Source: Rhytidiadelphus loreus
Lineage: Eukaryota > Streptophyta > Bryopsida > Hypnales > Hylocomiaceae
DNA: 64,000 nucleotides
Reading direction: 5' to 3'
NCBI GenBank assembly: GCA_947034895.1
Contig: OX344763.1
Span: forward strand, 82,851,093 to 82,915,092
Each line of letters begins with the position of its first letter. The first letter of the stretch is position 1. Below are positions 54,720-64,000 of the stretch, piece by piece. The notes under the pieces were generated by a model. The model was given only the letters and a program-made list of their open reading frames with translations. It did no database searches and was not told where the DNA came from. Position numbers and translations under genes: made by a program.

Positions 54720-57700
54720 CGAAGCCTCCTTTATACGTAGGCCTTCTTCAACAATATTTAATACCTTAACGCATATATCATTTTCGAAATTTTGACTCTT
54801 TTTGTTTTATACCTTTGTACAGTAACACTTTTGACTCTTCTTGTATTATACCTTTGTACTGTAATACCTTTCATTTTTTTTGTAATATACCTTCATACAA
54901 TAACACCATTTATCAAAATTTCCTGAAATTGTATCTAAAAGAAGGTTGTCTTCTGAAGATTCAAATATTACATTGGATGAATGACAAGGTAGTTGGATTA
55001 AAGAACGTCTGCAAGACCTTTGTTCATTGTGCACAATAAAAACGTAAAATTGCTTAAGGGTACATGTCTGCTGTAACCTTTGATTGTGAACCACTTAGCC
55101 CTGTAATGCTACCGTGGACACTAAATGTCCAATGCATGACAGTGAATCCTTCTGTAATATATAGAAATGCAACTATTCATCCTTGAAATTGTGAAAAAAA
55201 AGGGAACATCTTCTACAGTATTTTTACTTTCAAATAATACTTTTCTATTAATTAAAACAATTGATTCCGCGGTATTGATTCTTTAAAAAACACCTTCAAT
55301 CTCTTTCTGAAGTTAAGGAATTTGCGCTTGTATTTTTTCCGTATCAATGAGGTATAAAAATTGTGTACCACGTATTAAGAAGATTTCCATTTCAAACATT
55401 TCATTTTTATGTAATTATTTTATTTCTACAATTGCCATTACTTAGAATATTTGAAGACGATAGTTAGTCGAAACCTATAGCTCATATTTATAATTTTTGA
55501 ATATCGATTGTTGAAGAAGTACTAAACTTTCCGTGTAGAGACCACACCCGAAATCCAAAATATGGGAATTTCATTTTTATTTTAACTCAAAGAACCCCTA
55601 AACTACTCTATTGGCCCACTTCAACAAATGAATGTTTTATTGCACAATCTTTTTGTACTAAATGAAGTTCACAAACTTCTCACAATTGCATTGGATGTAA
55701 GAAAACTATAATTGAAATGAAAGCCCAAATAATTGTAAATAAGAGTGATTTAATTTTTTAACCAAAAATTCAAACAACATGATCGTGAGGTTGGAGTAAA
55801 ACAAATTATTAGCTGTTAGAGGGAGAAAAATACAAAGTTCTCATTTTTGAATTTAAAGTATATAGTTAATTATTGTAAGAAATAACTCAAATTTAAAATC
55901 ATACGTAAGTTAAATTTACTAGTTCGGTCCCTTTCACCACTCATTGAAAATAATTAGTCACCATAAATAGACATTCATTCTCATAATTGTCATTCATGAT
56001 TCTACAAGATATTGAAAGTGTGCCACTAGGTACAATGATTTGTGACTTATGATTGGCATAATTGACAGTGCTCTCCTTGTCTCTTTCAATGCTCCAAGTT
56101 TTTGAAACTTCTATAATTATTTAAAAGGTACGCGCTCTTTCAATCTTTCTTCATGACATTTGACATTTCATGAACCCTAAATATGATAGACTGTATCAAA
56201 TGTGGTATATATAATGTATAAAAAAAATAGCTTGCACTCAATGTATTATATCCATGATTATTTTCTATTGTAAGTAAACTTACAACTTCAACATTTAGAA
56301 CCCTAAACCCTTAAATAAATAATTTTTTATAGTTTGGGGAATTATATGTAAGTTACAAAAAGTTTAGAAAAACAAAAAAATGTAATTCAATGGATTTCTG
56401 TACGCCAAGAACTTCTATTTTAATGAGCGATGTGCAGTAGTTAACAAAAAATAAATGTTAGCCCAGAAGCCATGGGATGAATCAAGTAAATGGAATGAAA
56501 AAAATATGTACAAGTTCTAAATAACTTGAACAATTAAAATTCATGGAAATCATACATGTACGTTACTTTTATGCATTTCCATACGCTAGAGAACTTTTTG
56601 TTAAATGTGCCATGCGCTGTAGTTAACAAATACTAAAGCCCTAAATCCATGAAATAAATTAAGTAAATGGAATGGAAAAAATATGTACAAGTTCTAAATA
56701 AGTTGAACAATTACAATTCATATAAATCATACATGTACGTTACTATTATGCATTTTCGTATGCAAAAGAACTTTTCATTTGCAGAGCATTGTGTTATAGT
56801 TTATACTTGAAGCCCTAATTAAAATCAAATGACGTACCATATTTAACAATTGCAACTTACACAACACGTTTCGCATTTTGTTTTACGTGAATTTCATGAC
56901 TTCATATGTTTTTGGACATCAAAATACAGGGTTTGGTCCTTTTCGAACATTTGATTTCACACCCACCGTCATTCAAAGTTACTATTATTTATATATTTTT
57001 TTGAATCGTTGAGTTTGTAAAGAATTGCAACTTGCACAACATGGTTCCTATTTACTTCTACGTGATTTTCATGAGATTAAATTTTTTTGGACACTAAAGT
57101 ACAGGGGAAGGTTCGTGCCCCAATTTTTAATTCCACGTAGTACGTCATTCAAAGACACCATTAGTTACGTATTGTTTTGAATCCTAAATTTACATGGTGT
57201 TTAAAACTTCCATTGTTTTCCTTACATTCTTTTAAATTTATTTTTTCTTTTCTTGTTTAAAAAATTTAAACTACAGTACATAGCTTTTTCAATGCAAGTT
57301 CTCTTGAGTAGGAAGTTGCCTACAAGTAACAAGAATGAGTTTTTCTCCTCAATTTATAAGTTTACAATATTTTCAAATTCTACATACTTTTTACTTTCAT
57401 CTTATTAGTTTAGGTTTTAGGTTTAGAGCTTGAAAATTTTTTAACTACAACACACGTCATGTTGAAGAAGAAGTTCTACAGGTGTGCCTTTTTTTTCACA
57501 CTCATTATACTTGACTTCTCAACAAAATAAAAATTATAATCTTATTGATTTCACCCCCAAGAAACTTTAGAAATGGATGCATAAATTTGCTCTTTCATTT
57601 GCTCGCAATTTTATTTCCAATACGTGAAGCTCGGAAGTACAATGAACCATCACTCCGAGTTTTTGTTAGAATGTGATGAATTTGACTTCATTTTTAGTAA

Positions 57701-58870
57701 TGCCATGCATTATTAGTATTCCAAACCCTAAACCCTAAGCCTGACCCTAAATTTTCCTAAACCTAAAGTTCAAATATGACTACAGTAAAGTGGAATTTCA
57801 GCACTATAAAAAATAATTTTCCAGAGTCATATTTTGCACCATAAAATATGCCTTCCCTATAAAAGGAAAAGGAATTTCCCAAATTGTAGACACTATAAAA
57901 TCGAAAAAAAATTTGGACTTCCAGAGGATTGGAATGTCATTTCAACAAAGCGAGAATCCTCTTAATATAACCAAAAGTATTTCACGTATGCTATTTAAGT
58001 ACTTTCCTCATTGTGGGACACACTCAGGAAGCTCAGGAAGCTCAGGAAGTACTTTCCTAAATTGAATTAAAAAATGTAACACTCTAAGTACTTTCCTCAT
58101 TGTACTTAAAAAAAATTTCCTTGATGCATTCAATTGCTAAAGTGGTCCATTTAACCCTGAAGCGCTCCGACATCCATATTCTGGACGATGAACAGATTCA
58201 GATCCTTGTTCCTGTTTCATTCTTGCTTGGATGAAAGTCATCCTAATTTTTGGTGATACTTTATGAAAGTCATCCTAATTTTTTGTCCTATCCATCGGTT
58301 GGATTTGGTGTTACTAGAATATATACTTTTCTAAAATTAAAAATGTGGAAGTATGTCAAGTGGTCAATTTGCATTGACTTTAGTTCAAAACTAGATGTGC
58401 AAAAACAAGGTCAAAGATGTAAAGGTCACAAAAATTTCAAAAAATCACAACATGAACAGAACCTTATTTCAAATCCATTCCAACAAGTTTTATTCAAAAA
58501 TTGATAAAATTTTAATTTTAATTCAATTTAAAAGGAATTCTGAAATTTCCTTTTCAAAATTTATTGAAAAAAATTGGTGATAGCATTAGTAGATCTAACC
58601 GTACGGATAGAATTTAAAAATCAAAATCTACAGCTTCCATTTGTATACCAATTCCAAAATATTCTTCCAAATTGTAGTTCATAATGTTTTTTCTCAAATT
58701 GTCAATTTTGGAGATGAATCCAGACGTTTAGGGGTTAAAGATCACCCCATCTCCATTTTCCACCTAAAAATAGGGGCGGTGTAAAGAAGTTGGGCACATT
58801 TAGAGCATGTTACCTTATGTCCTGCCATATTTGAAGGCTAAATGCACTAGAGACAACAATCTTCAATCCG
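54720..58870. other. AT-rich gene-free stretch
   Basis: Four kilobases without a supportable gene, RNA gene or element terminus. It contains a ~180 bp direct duplication (56,390-56,810). Confidence 0.45.
56390..56810. repeat. ~180-bp direct repeat, a little over two copies
   Basis: Shared phrases such as catacatgtacgttact (56,551 and 56,728), aaaatatgtacaagttctaa and atgcatttccatacgc recur at a spacing of about 177-183 bp with small indels. Non-coding. Confidence 0.75.
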
Positions 58871-59010
58871 AACGCTCCATTGCCATGGAGGGCCCAGATT
58901 GCACGACCCCTCCCCAAAACTGAAGTCTGCCTGGAGACTGGGGTTTTGCGATCTAGGGTTTTCTGCTTGTTTTCTGAAGTTTTACCTCGTCTTTTGTGGA
59001 GTTGTGCGAC

Positions 59011-59125
59011 GTGTTGGCAGGAGTTTCCGGCGTCTTGGCAAGAATTTGCGGAGTGTTGGCAAAAGTTTGCATATTTGTCTGCGACGTGTGGGCAAGAGTT
59101 TGCGGCGTATTGGAAGGAGTTTGCC
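59011..59125. repeat. Degenerate 21-bp tandem repeat
   Basis: Five units of cgtgttggcaagagtttgcgg with substitutions; one 12-bp interruption (atttgtctgcga). The Val/Leu/Cys-rich open frames here are produced by the repeat. Confidence 0.7.
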
Positions 59126-59129
59126 AAGT

Positions 59130-59700
59130 TTGTGTGTGTTTTCCGTGTGACCACCTGCTTTCGGGTTCTTGTTTTTCGATTTAGGATTCTTTAGTATCGC
59201 TTTTGGGTTCTTGTTCTTCAATTTAGGGTTTAGGTTTTTGTTTCCGTGAGTGACCTCGCGTGACCTCTCGTGAGTGCGCTTTTGTGATTGATTGCCATCC
59301 GCCTTCCTTCTGCAAGTTCTTGTGGCAATTGTGCTCGGGTGTCATTCTTTTTTGATCTGCTCTTTCTGCTCGGATTTCCCGTTGCTGCCACCCAAGCTCT
59401 GTGACGTAGCAGCGCTTTACGATTTCAGGTATGCTCCTTCCATTTCTTGGATTTCCGATTTCCGATTTCAGTTTGGATATTGTGTTGCACTTGTTGCATT
59501 CTGTGTTGCATTCTGTGCTTTAGGTGTTGCATTCTGTGTATCATTTGTTGCATTTGTATGAATGAAATCAATGTCTCATGATTTCAATGATTTCTCGTAA
59601 CATTTTCACTTGAGGTCGATGTAAGTTCAACTCAATGTTAGTTCAACTCGATGGAACTCTAAATAAGCGAAAGCGAACTACAAAAAATAGACCCCTACAC
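59130..59700. other. Spacer with short ttgcattctgtg repeats
   Basis: No supported gene. 59,485-59,555 repeats ttgcattctgtgtt about four times. 59,625-59,650 holds half sites ttcaactcga of the B-family motif. Confidence 0.45.
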
Positions 59701-59705
59701 AAAAA

Positions 59706-60164
59706 TTCAACTCGAGCCGAGTTGAATTGCACGATTGTTGGATAACGCAGCCATACAAAATATAAGTACATGGGTAAAAATCGGCTTCAGGTCCTTAGAA
59801 TGCAACAACAATCATTCATTTAAGCAAGTTCAAAGACGAAATGGAAGACATTAATGACACAATTCATCTCGGGTCGAGTTAAATAACAGAAAATCTAGAA
59901 TGAACATACAAGAACCTATGCATTTCTTGTTAATTCAACTTGAGTCGAGTTGATCAACATGAAAAACTCATATTCCAATGACAACATAACAATACATTCA
60001 ATCTTCTCACTCCAATTAGTTAAATAACCCTAGTTGTATTCAACTCGACTCGAGTTAAACACTACATTACAGATTCAGATAATGAGAACGAGTGTAGACT
60101 GAATCAAAAAGATGACAACAACTAATACCCCCTGATGAAGCTACTCAACTCGACTCGAGTTAAA
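59706..60164. repeat. Array of five B-family palindromes upstream of the 60 kb gene
   Basis: Sites at 59,706-59,727, 59,863-59,884, 59,934-59,953, 60,039-60,058 and 60,145-60,164 fit TTCAACTCG-N3-CGAGTTGAA (or GAGTTAAA). Central triplets vary (AGC, GGT, AGT, ACT, ACT) and intervening sequence is unrelated. They fill the ~500 bp immediately upstream of the first ATG (60,207), the same placement as the A array relative to its own gene. Confidence 0.85.
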
Positions 60165-61647
60165 TATACTAGACCTGACAAAAAATTTGTTGGGAATATT
60201 GCAGATATGGAAGGTCAGAGATCAAAGCTCCAGGCAACATACAAGCACTACGATATCTCCCCGAAACAGGTCAATGATTTAATTAATGACACAATTCTAG
60301 GCGAGTGTTGGGAGTGGTAGGACTCCTACAAAGTCGAGTATAGGACCGTGGTCTTAGTGCCAATGACCAATCACTTGGCATTCAGGACGAAGTTTCGGAA
60401 GTCAGATGCCACCCTCCCCGTTTCTCTGACGGAGTCAATAATGGAGTTCAGTAGTGGGCCAAATAGTGTGATATTTGTGTCCTGCGAGACAGTGGACCCT
60501 GAGCAGGAGAAACCATACATATTCTCCTACAACGTCGATGCGCGCAAGACAATTTTCAACATCTCCGAGTATCTTCGTAGTCTAATGGATACTGATTACG
60601 AGGACCTCATAGCACCAATCCAAACCGCCATCGACCAGAAGAAGTGGGTGGCAAATAATGGCGCACCCTCGGCACCCAAAACTCTCCTGTCCCAACTGAA
60701 CTATTTGAAGCTGGACTTTGAGCAAGGTCACATCATGATTATGTAGAAGAAAAAGGAGATGAGGCCTACCTCTGTAGTCAGAGACTACAGCAGTCAAAAC
60801 CCCAGTCATAGTTCACTAGCCATTGGGACACCAGGAACGGGGCGGAGTCACACTAGACTTGAACAAACTGAGAAGTTTGCCAAAGGGAACCCATCATCGA
60901 CCCCTTCGTCTGGAAGCAAAAGAAGCGTTGCCAAGGCTAGGACATCTCATCAACCTAATGAGAGTATGGTGTCGAACCTCACGGACATTGCTAAGGACTT
61001 GGGAGGGGACATCAAGGAAATTGACTTTAAGGACTTCAACTGGACATACGAAGCATACTGGAAAGAGTGCACTGACTCGTATGTGCCGGCAATCGGAATG
61101 AAGTTTGTCATTCCGATTGAGTAGTTGGAGACGCCCCCTGAGAACTTGAACATCTGGGGCCTTGAGGAACAGGGAATCATGAAGTCTTTGAACTTCTTGT
61201 TCAACATGCCTGACCCCCACAAGAAGATGACGTTGTGCGTCATGCCCTAGAACCTGAAGAGCAAGCCGCAGACCTTTGAGGAAATCAAAGATATGCATTT
61301 TTGGATGGTGAATGGGCAGCACACCGTCGCTGCATCAAAGCGCATGCAGCTGATGCCCGCGATCAAAGCAAAGGCAGAGAAGGTTAAGACGTGGGAGTGT
61401 TTTGTCATGTGGAACAAGAACGACCACGTCATACGGAAAATCTCAGCCTACTACAACCGGGTGAATCATTTCCAAAACTTCATGCCCACCTGGGCGACCA
61501 ACATCATAGGTGCCAGATTTGTCTGGGAGAAGATGGGCTGTCCTTCTCCTGACAAAGAGGCCACAGAGTTGGGCAGAGCCTCAGATAGGCCTCACAAGAC
61601 GATTAAGGACATGAACAACCAGAAGTGGTTCAGGGTAAGTACAGTAA

Positions 61648-61669
61648 TTCAACTCGGGTCGAGTTGAAT
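61648..61669. repeat. B-family palindrome in intron 1
   Basis: TTCAACTCG-GGT-CGAGTTGAA, perfect arms, within the first intron of the 60 kb gene, 13 bp after the donor. Confidence 0.85.
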
Positions 61670-62901
61670 TTCCTATCTGATGAATATATCATGAGGTGAT
61701 CTCCATGAATTCCCAGGGGTAGCTTATAGATCCCAATACCTTGCTGAAGTTCAGGCAAACCAAGGGATGGGATCAAGAAAGAGATGGAGTCATGTCTCAG
61801 AAGTTCTTCAAGTGGCTTGGGAACTGCAGTGAGGGGGATCTGAAGAGGTTGGTTTTGCATCTCCTTGGCAGGACCCCAAATAGGGAATTAGCACACCCCA
61901 AGGTGACAATGAAGAAATCCACCGGGGTTCTCGAGGACTAACACACAACCAAGGAGTGGCTGGAGAGGTGCAAAAGGAAGCAGATCATCTGTAGACAAAT
62001 CTTCTTCCTCAGAAAACGTCTGAGCCTATACAACAACGAAGACAACTTTTGGAGGGACAAGTGGAAGGAATTCAAGAAGTCGTACAATGTGACGAGGGCC
62101 ACGAAGAACACCCTCATTTCAGGTCCGCCGGATGAATTCTACTCCCTCGTAAAGATGCCCTGCAATAAAATTAAGAGCATTGAAGAGCTCTCACCGATGG
62201 CTGTCTAGTTTTTCAAGTTCGTCAAGCCCAAGGGGAGAGCCTTCTATCGGCCTTATAACATGAAGAACGACGAGCTTGGGGGATGGGATACCAATGTGTA
62301 GGAGGAGGAAGTCAGCTAGAGCATCAAATTGGTGGTGATGGATTTCTGCAACATCCTTGGATCCATCAACAGAGAGAGGACGAAGGACTCGGATTTGTAC
62401 GTCGAGCCCTTCGTGAGTGTTCTCTCGATGATGGACCAACCCAAGACGAAGGACCCGAGTGTCTGGTTGTGGATATGCAGTGATATGGACCTTCAGGTCG
62501 ATCTCAAGTCGCACATCCGGACCTCATCGTACGGCGAGGTGTACACGGTACATTTTGCCGAGTACGTTCCGTCAGTTTGGGAGCGGATTTGCGATGCATT
62601 TGAAAAATCAAATTAGGCGAAGGAATCCGTGCACTTGATCTTCTTGATGAAGAAGGGGGTGAAGTTCAGTAAGAAGATCCCCAAGAAGTTTGAGGCCCAC
62701 CCAGAAGGACGGTATTCCAGGTCAAGGGCCACCAATGACTTGGATTACAGAATTTACAACACCGAGTTGCACATGGATTTTTATTTGCAGGTGTTGAGTC
62801 TGTTTGCTTGGCCTCAGGATAACGTTCTCTCCATTTTTGGTGGGGGCAAAATAATATGTGCCATATGGGTAAGTTTTCTATGTACAGTCTTGTAATTAAT
62901 C

Positions 62902-62963
62902 TTGATGCGAGTTGAATTGCTAGATTGTTTTGGAAATTTGTTTCATCTCAAGTCGAGTTGAAA
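62902..62963. repeat. B-family half site and palindrome in intron 2
   Basis: A half site tgcgagttgaattg (62,905-62,918) and a full site TTCATCTCA-AGT-CGAGTTGAA (62,942-62,962, two arm changes) lie in the second intron, where the paralogue has two A sites. Confidence 0.75.
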
Positions 62964-63129
62964 TGGTATCTGACCTCTTCGTTTCTCTAATCATTTTTAG
63001 ATGCAGTCACTGGAGTACTACGTCATTGGCGACTCCAAGTACAATGAGAAGTTCTTGATTTTGACTGTAGCTTCCGAGTACCTTGACAAGGATGACTTTC
63101 TTGATTCAAGTTACTTCGTGGATCAAAGA

Positions 63130-64000
63130 CACTACAAAAAAAACCTGTCCTAAATGACTGGAGGAAATGACAAAAATATGAGTATGTGTCCGGAACAACT
63201 GAAAAATGACTTAGAATTCCATAATTGCACCAGCCAAATCGGAATAGTCATTTGCAAGTCATATTTCAGAATCGCGAACGAGGGTGCACCCTTCGTAGAC
63301 TTTCATCCGCGGTTTTCAGTTCTCCTTGGGAACGAGATTACATTGGGAACTGCGTGAAGGCAGCGGCGGTTTATTCAGCCATTAAAGAATGACTCGAAGT
63401 CACGAAATACTATTGCCCGTGTCTTTGTAGTGAGTAAGAAATGACTTTATGATTTTGGTTGGGTAATGTTGCCCGCTGTGGCGGACTTTGGGCAGGAATT
63501 AAAAAATTCAAAGCACGTATGCAGTGTAGGACTTCGAAGACGCGGCTTCTAGTAACTTGAATGAGACTCAGAAATGACTACCTCACAACAGAACGCCAAG
63601 TAGGGTGGATTTCCACTACCAACTGGACATATGATATGACTTTCGCCTCAAATAATATATAATATGACTTTCAGGAAGATTGAAAAATGAAGGGAAATGA
63701 CTCATATTGACATGTAGTCCAACTCAAATACTTATTGAAAATACATTTTGTTGACCATTGCATCAATATTCAAAAAGTAAAGGATCCAAAGTCTTTATTG
63801 CATGTGGTTTGCTAACAATATAAATACATGGAGTGCTTCCCCTAGGTTTATCTTATTCATTTATTCTTAAACATCTTCTTCTAGAATACAAGACTTCTTT
63901 TGTTTTTTTAATTTTATTATAAAATGATGCATTGTTATTGGTCTTTTTCTTTATTCGTGTACACTATTTTTTTCTTTAGAGTCCATTTCTAAGATTTATT
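63130..64000 (+). mobile_element. CACTA (En/Spm) transposon, one end; continues beyond the window
   Basis: Starts CACTACAAAAAAAACC, the classic CACTA-superfamily terminus. The next ~600 bp contain at least ten copies of a short subterminal word aaatgac(t) or its complement agtcatt (63,152; 63,166; 63,207; 63,245; 63,387; 63,440; 63,573; 63,634; 63,665; 63,695, approximately), in both orientations, as expected for transposase-binding subterminal repeats. It is inserted in the last visible exon of the 60 kb gene. The other end, the transposase and the 3-bp duplication are outside the window. Confidence 0.75.

Larger units (their letters stand above)
60207..63129 (+). pseudogene. ParB-like / methyltransferase-like element gene (B-motif associated), TAG-riddled
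   Basis: Paralogue of the minus-strand gene at 48.3-52.4 kb. Exons 60,207-61,634 (AGG|GTAAGT), 61,717-62,868 (TGG|GTAAGT) and 63,001-63,129, where a CACTA end cuts it. Both introns are at the same places as in the paralogue. Shared segments: TLCVMP, MVNGQHTVAASKRM, ISAYYNRVNHF, TWATNIIGARFVWEKMG, KVTMKKSTGVLED / TKEWLERCKRK, YRIYNTELHMDFYL and IFGGGKIICAIW. Nine TAGs (60,318; 60,744; 61,122; 61,248; 61,720; 62,206; 62,299; 62,317; 62,614) and one TAA (61,939) interrupt it, but there is no frameshift and no TGA. Where alignment is clear, the TAGs face Gln, Glu, Lys, Asp or other residues. Methyltransferase motif IV is absent, as in the paralogue. Confidence 0.7.

Noticed and set aside
58810..59221. 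Cys/Val/Leu-rich frames near 59 kb
   Set aside because: They reflect a degenerate 21-bp tandem repeat on either strand; no start or splice signals agree.
60207..63129. Nuclear code with UAG as glutamine
   Set aside because: Attractive for the 60 kb gene, but TAG also ends several frames at plausible C-termini (4,690; 22,138; 29,700), and TGA interrupts other elements. Methylation-driven decay explains both; kept only as an alternative.

Overview
The window looks like repeat-rich nuclear DNA of a eukaryote, most likely a plant-lineage (streptophyte) genome. Genes are split by GT-AG introns and intergenic DNA is AT-rich. The repeats include a Mutator-like transposase with SWIM finger, CACTA termini, a retrotransposon with a tRNA-Asp-type primer-binding site, and tRNA-derived SINE-like pieces. 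I cannot name the species. I see no convincing single-copy host gene: almost every coding stretch belongs to a mobile element or its relic, and most reading frames are broken.

Layout. 1-2.6 kb: three foldback repeats and a decayed copy of a ParB-like/methyltransferase-like (ParB-MTase) element gene. 2.6-4.7 kb: coiled-coil ORF and RING-H2 ORF. 5.4-9.5 kb (minus): MULE transposase gene with five in-frame stops. 10.2-11.5 kb: orphan exon, a CACTA-type foldback MITE with target duplication AAA, and a SINE-like unit. 12.4-23.8 kb: a 12-exon ParB-MTase gene, split at its 11th splice acceptor by a 3.4 kb solo LTR (19,817-23,236, target duplication ACAGG) that itself carries a long ORF. 24.1-25.4 kb: (TA)n, two foldbacks and a third ParB-MTase fragment. 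27.5-31.9 kb (minus): 12-bp minisatellite, primer-binding site and a 3.5 kb LTR with a paralogous ORF. 34-35.9 kb: coiled-coil/degenerate RING gene. 36.2-40.1 kb (minus): DDE-like transposase gene with a CIYC motif. 40.2-45.6 kb: two DUF7869-like fragments around a third ORF-bearing LTR. 46-48 kb (minus): Ser/Pro-rich exon and a broken FCP1-like phosphatase. 48.3-52.4 kb (minus): a second, divergent ParB-like/MTase-like gene. 53-59.6 kb: tandem repeats and AT-rich DNA. 60.2-63.1 kb: a paralogue of the 48-52 kb gene, cut at 63,130 by the end of a CACTA transposon.

Most interesting system. Three groups of element genes encode proteins with a ParB-like GNHR/GQHS motif and a C-terminal fold resembling beta-class DNA methyltransferases, but without the catalytic DPPY signature. 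Each group is accompanied by its own family of short palindromes placed upstream and in introns, not in exons: TTTAGCGCG-N3-CGCGCTAAA around the 48-52 kb gene, TTCAACTCG-N3-CGAGTTGAA around the 60-63 kb paralogue, and a CCTCAGTCGG-type core inside ~95 bp foldbacks around the 12-24 kb family. All share a CG-N3/4-CG centre with different flanks. This suggests co-diverging protein/DNA-motif pairs, comparable in logic to ParB-parS or to VANDAL anti-silencing proteins and their motifs. The function is inference.

A second global signal is the kind of stop codon interrupting otherwise open element frames: roughly 27 TAG, 7 TGA and 1 TAA. That is what CHG and CG cytosine methylation followed by deamination would give (CAG to TAG, CGA to TGA). 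UAG recoding is the alternative.
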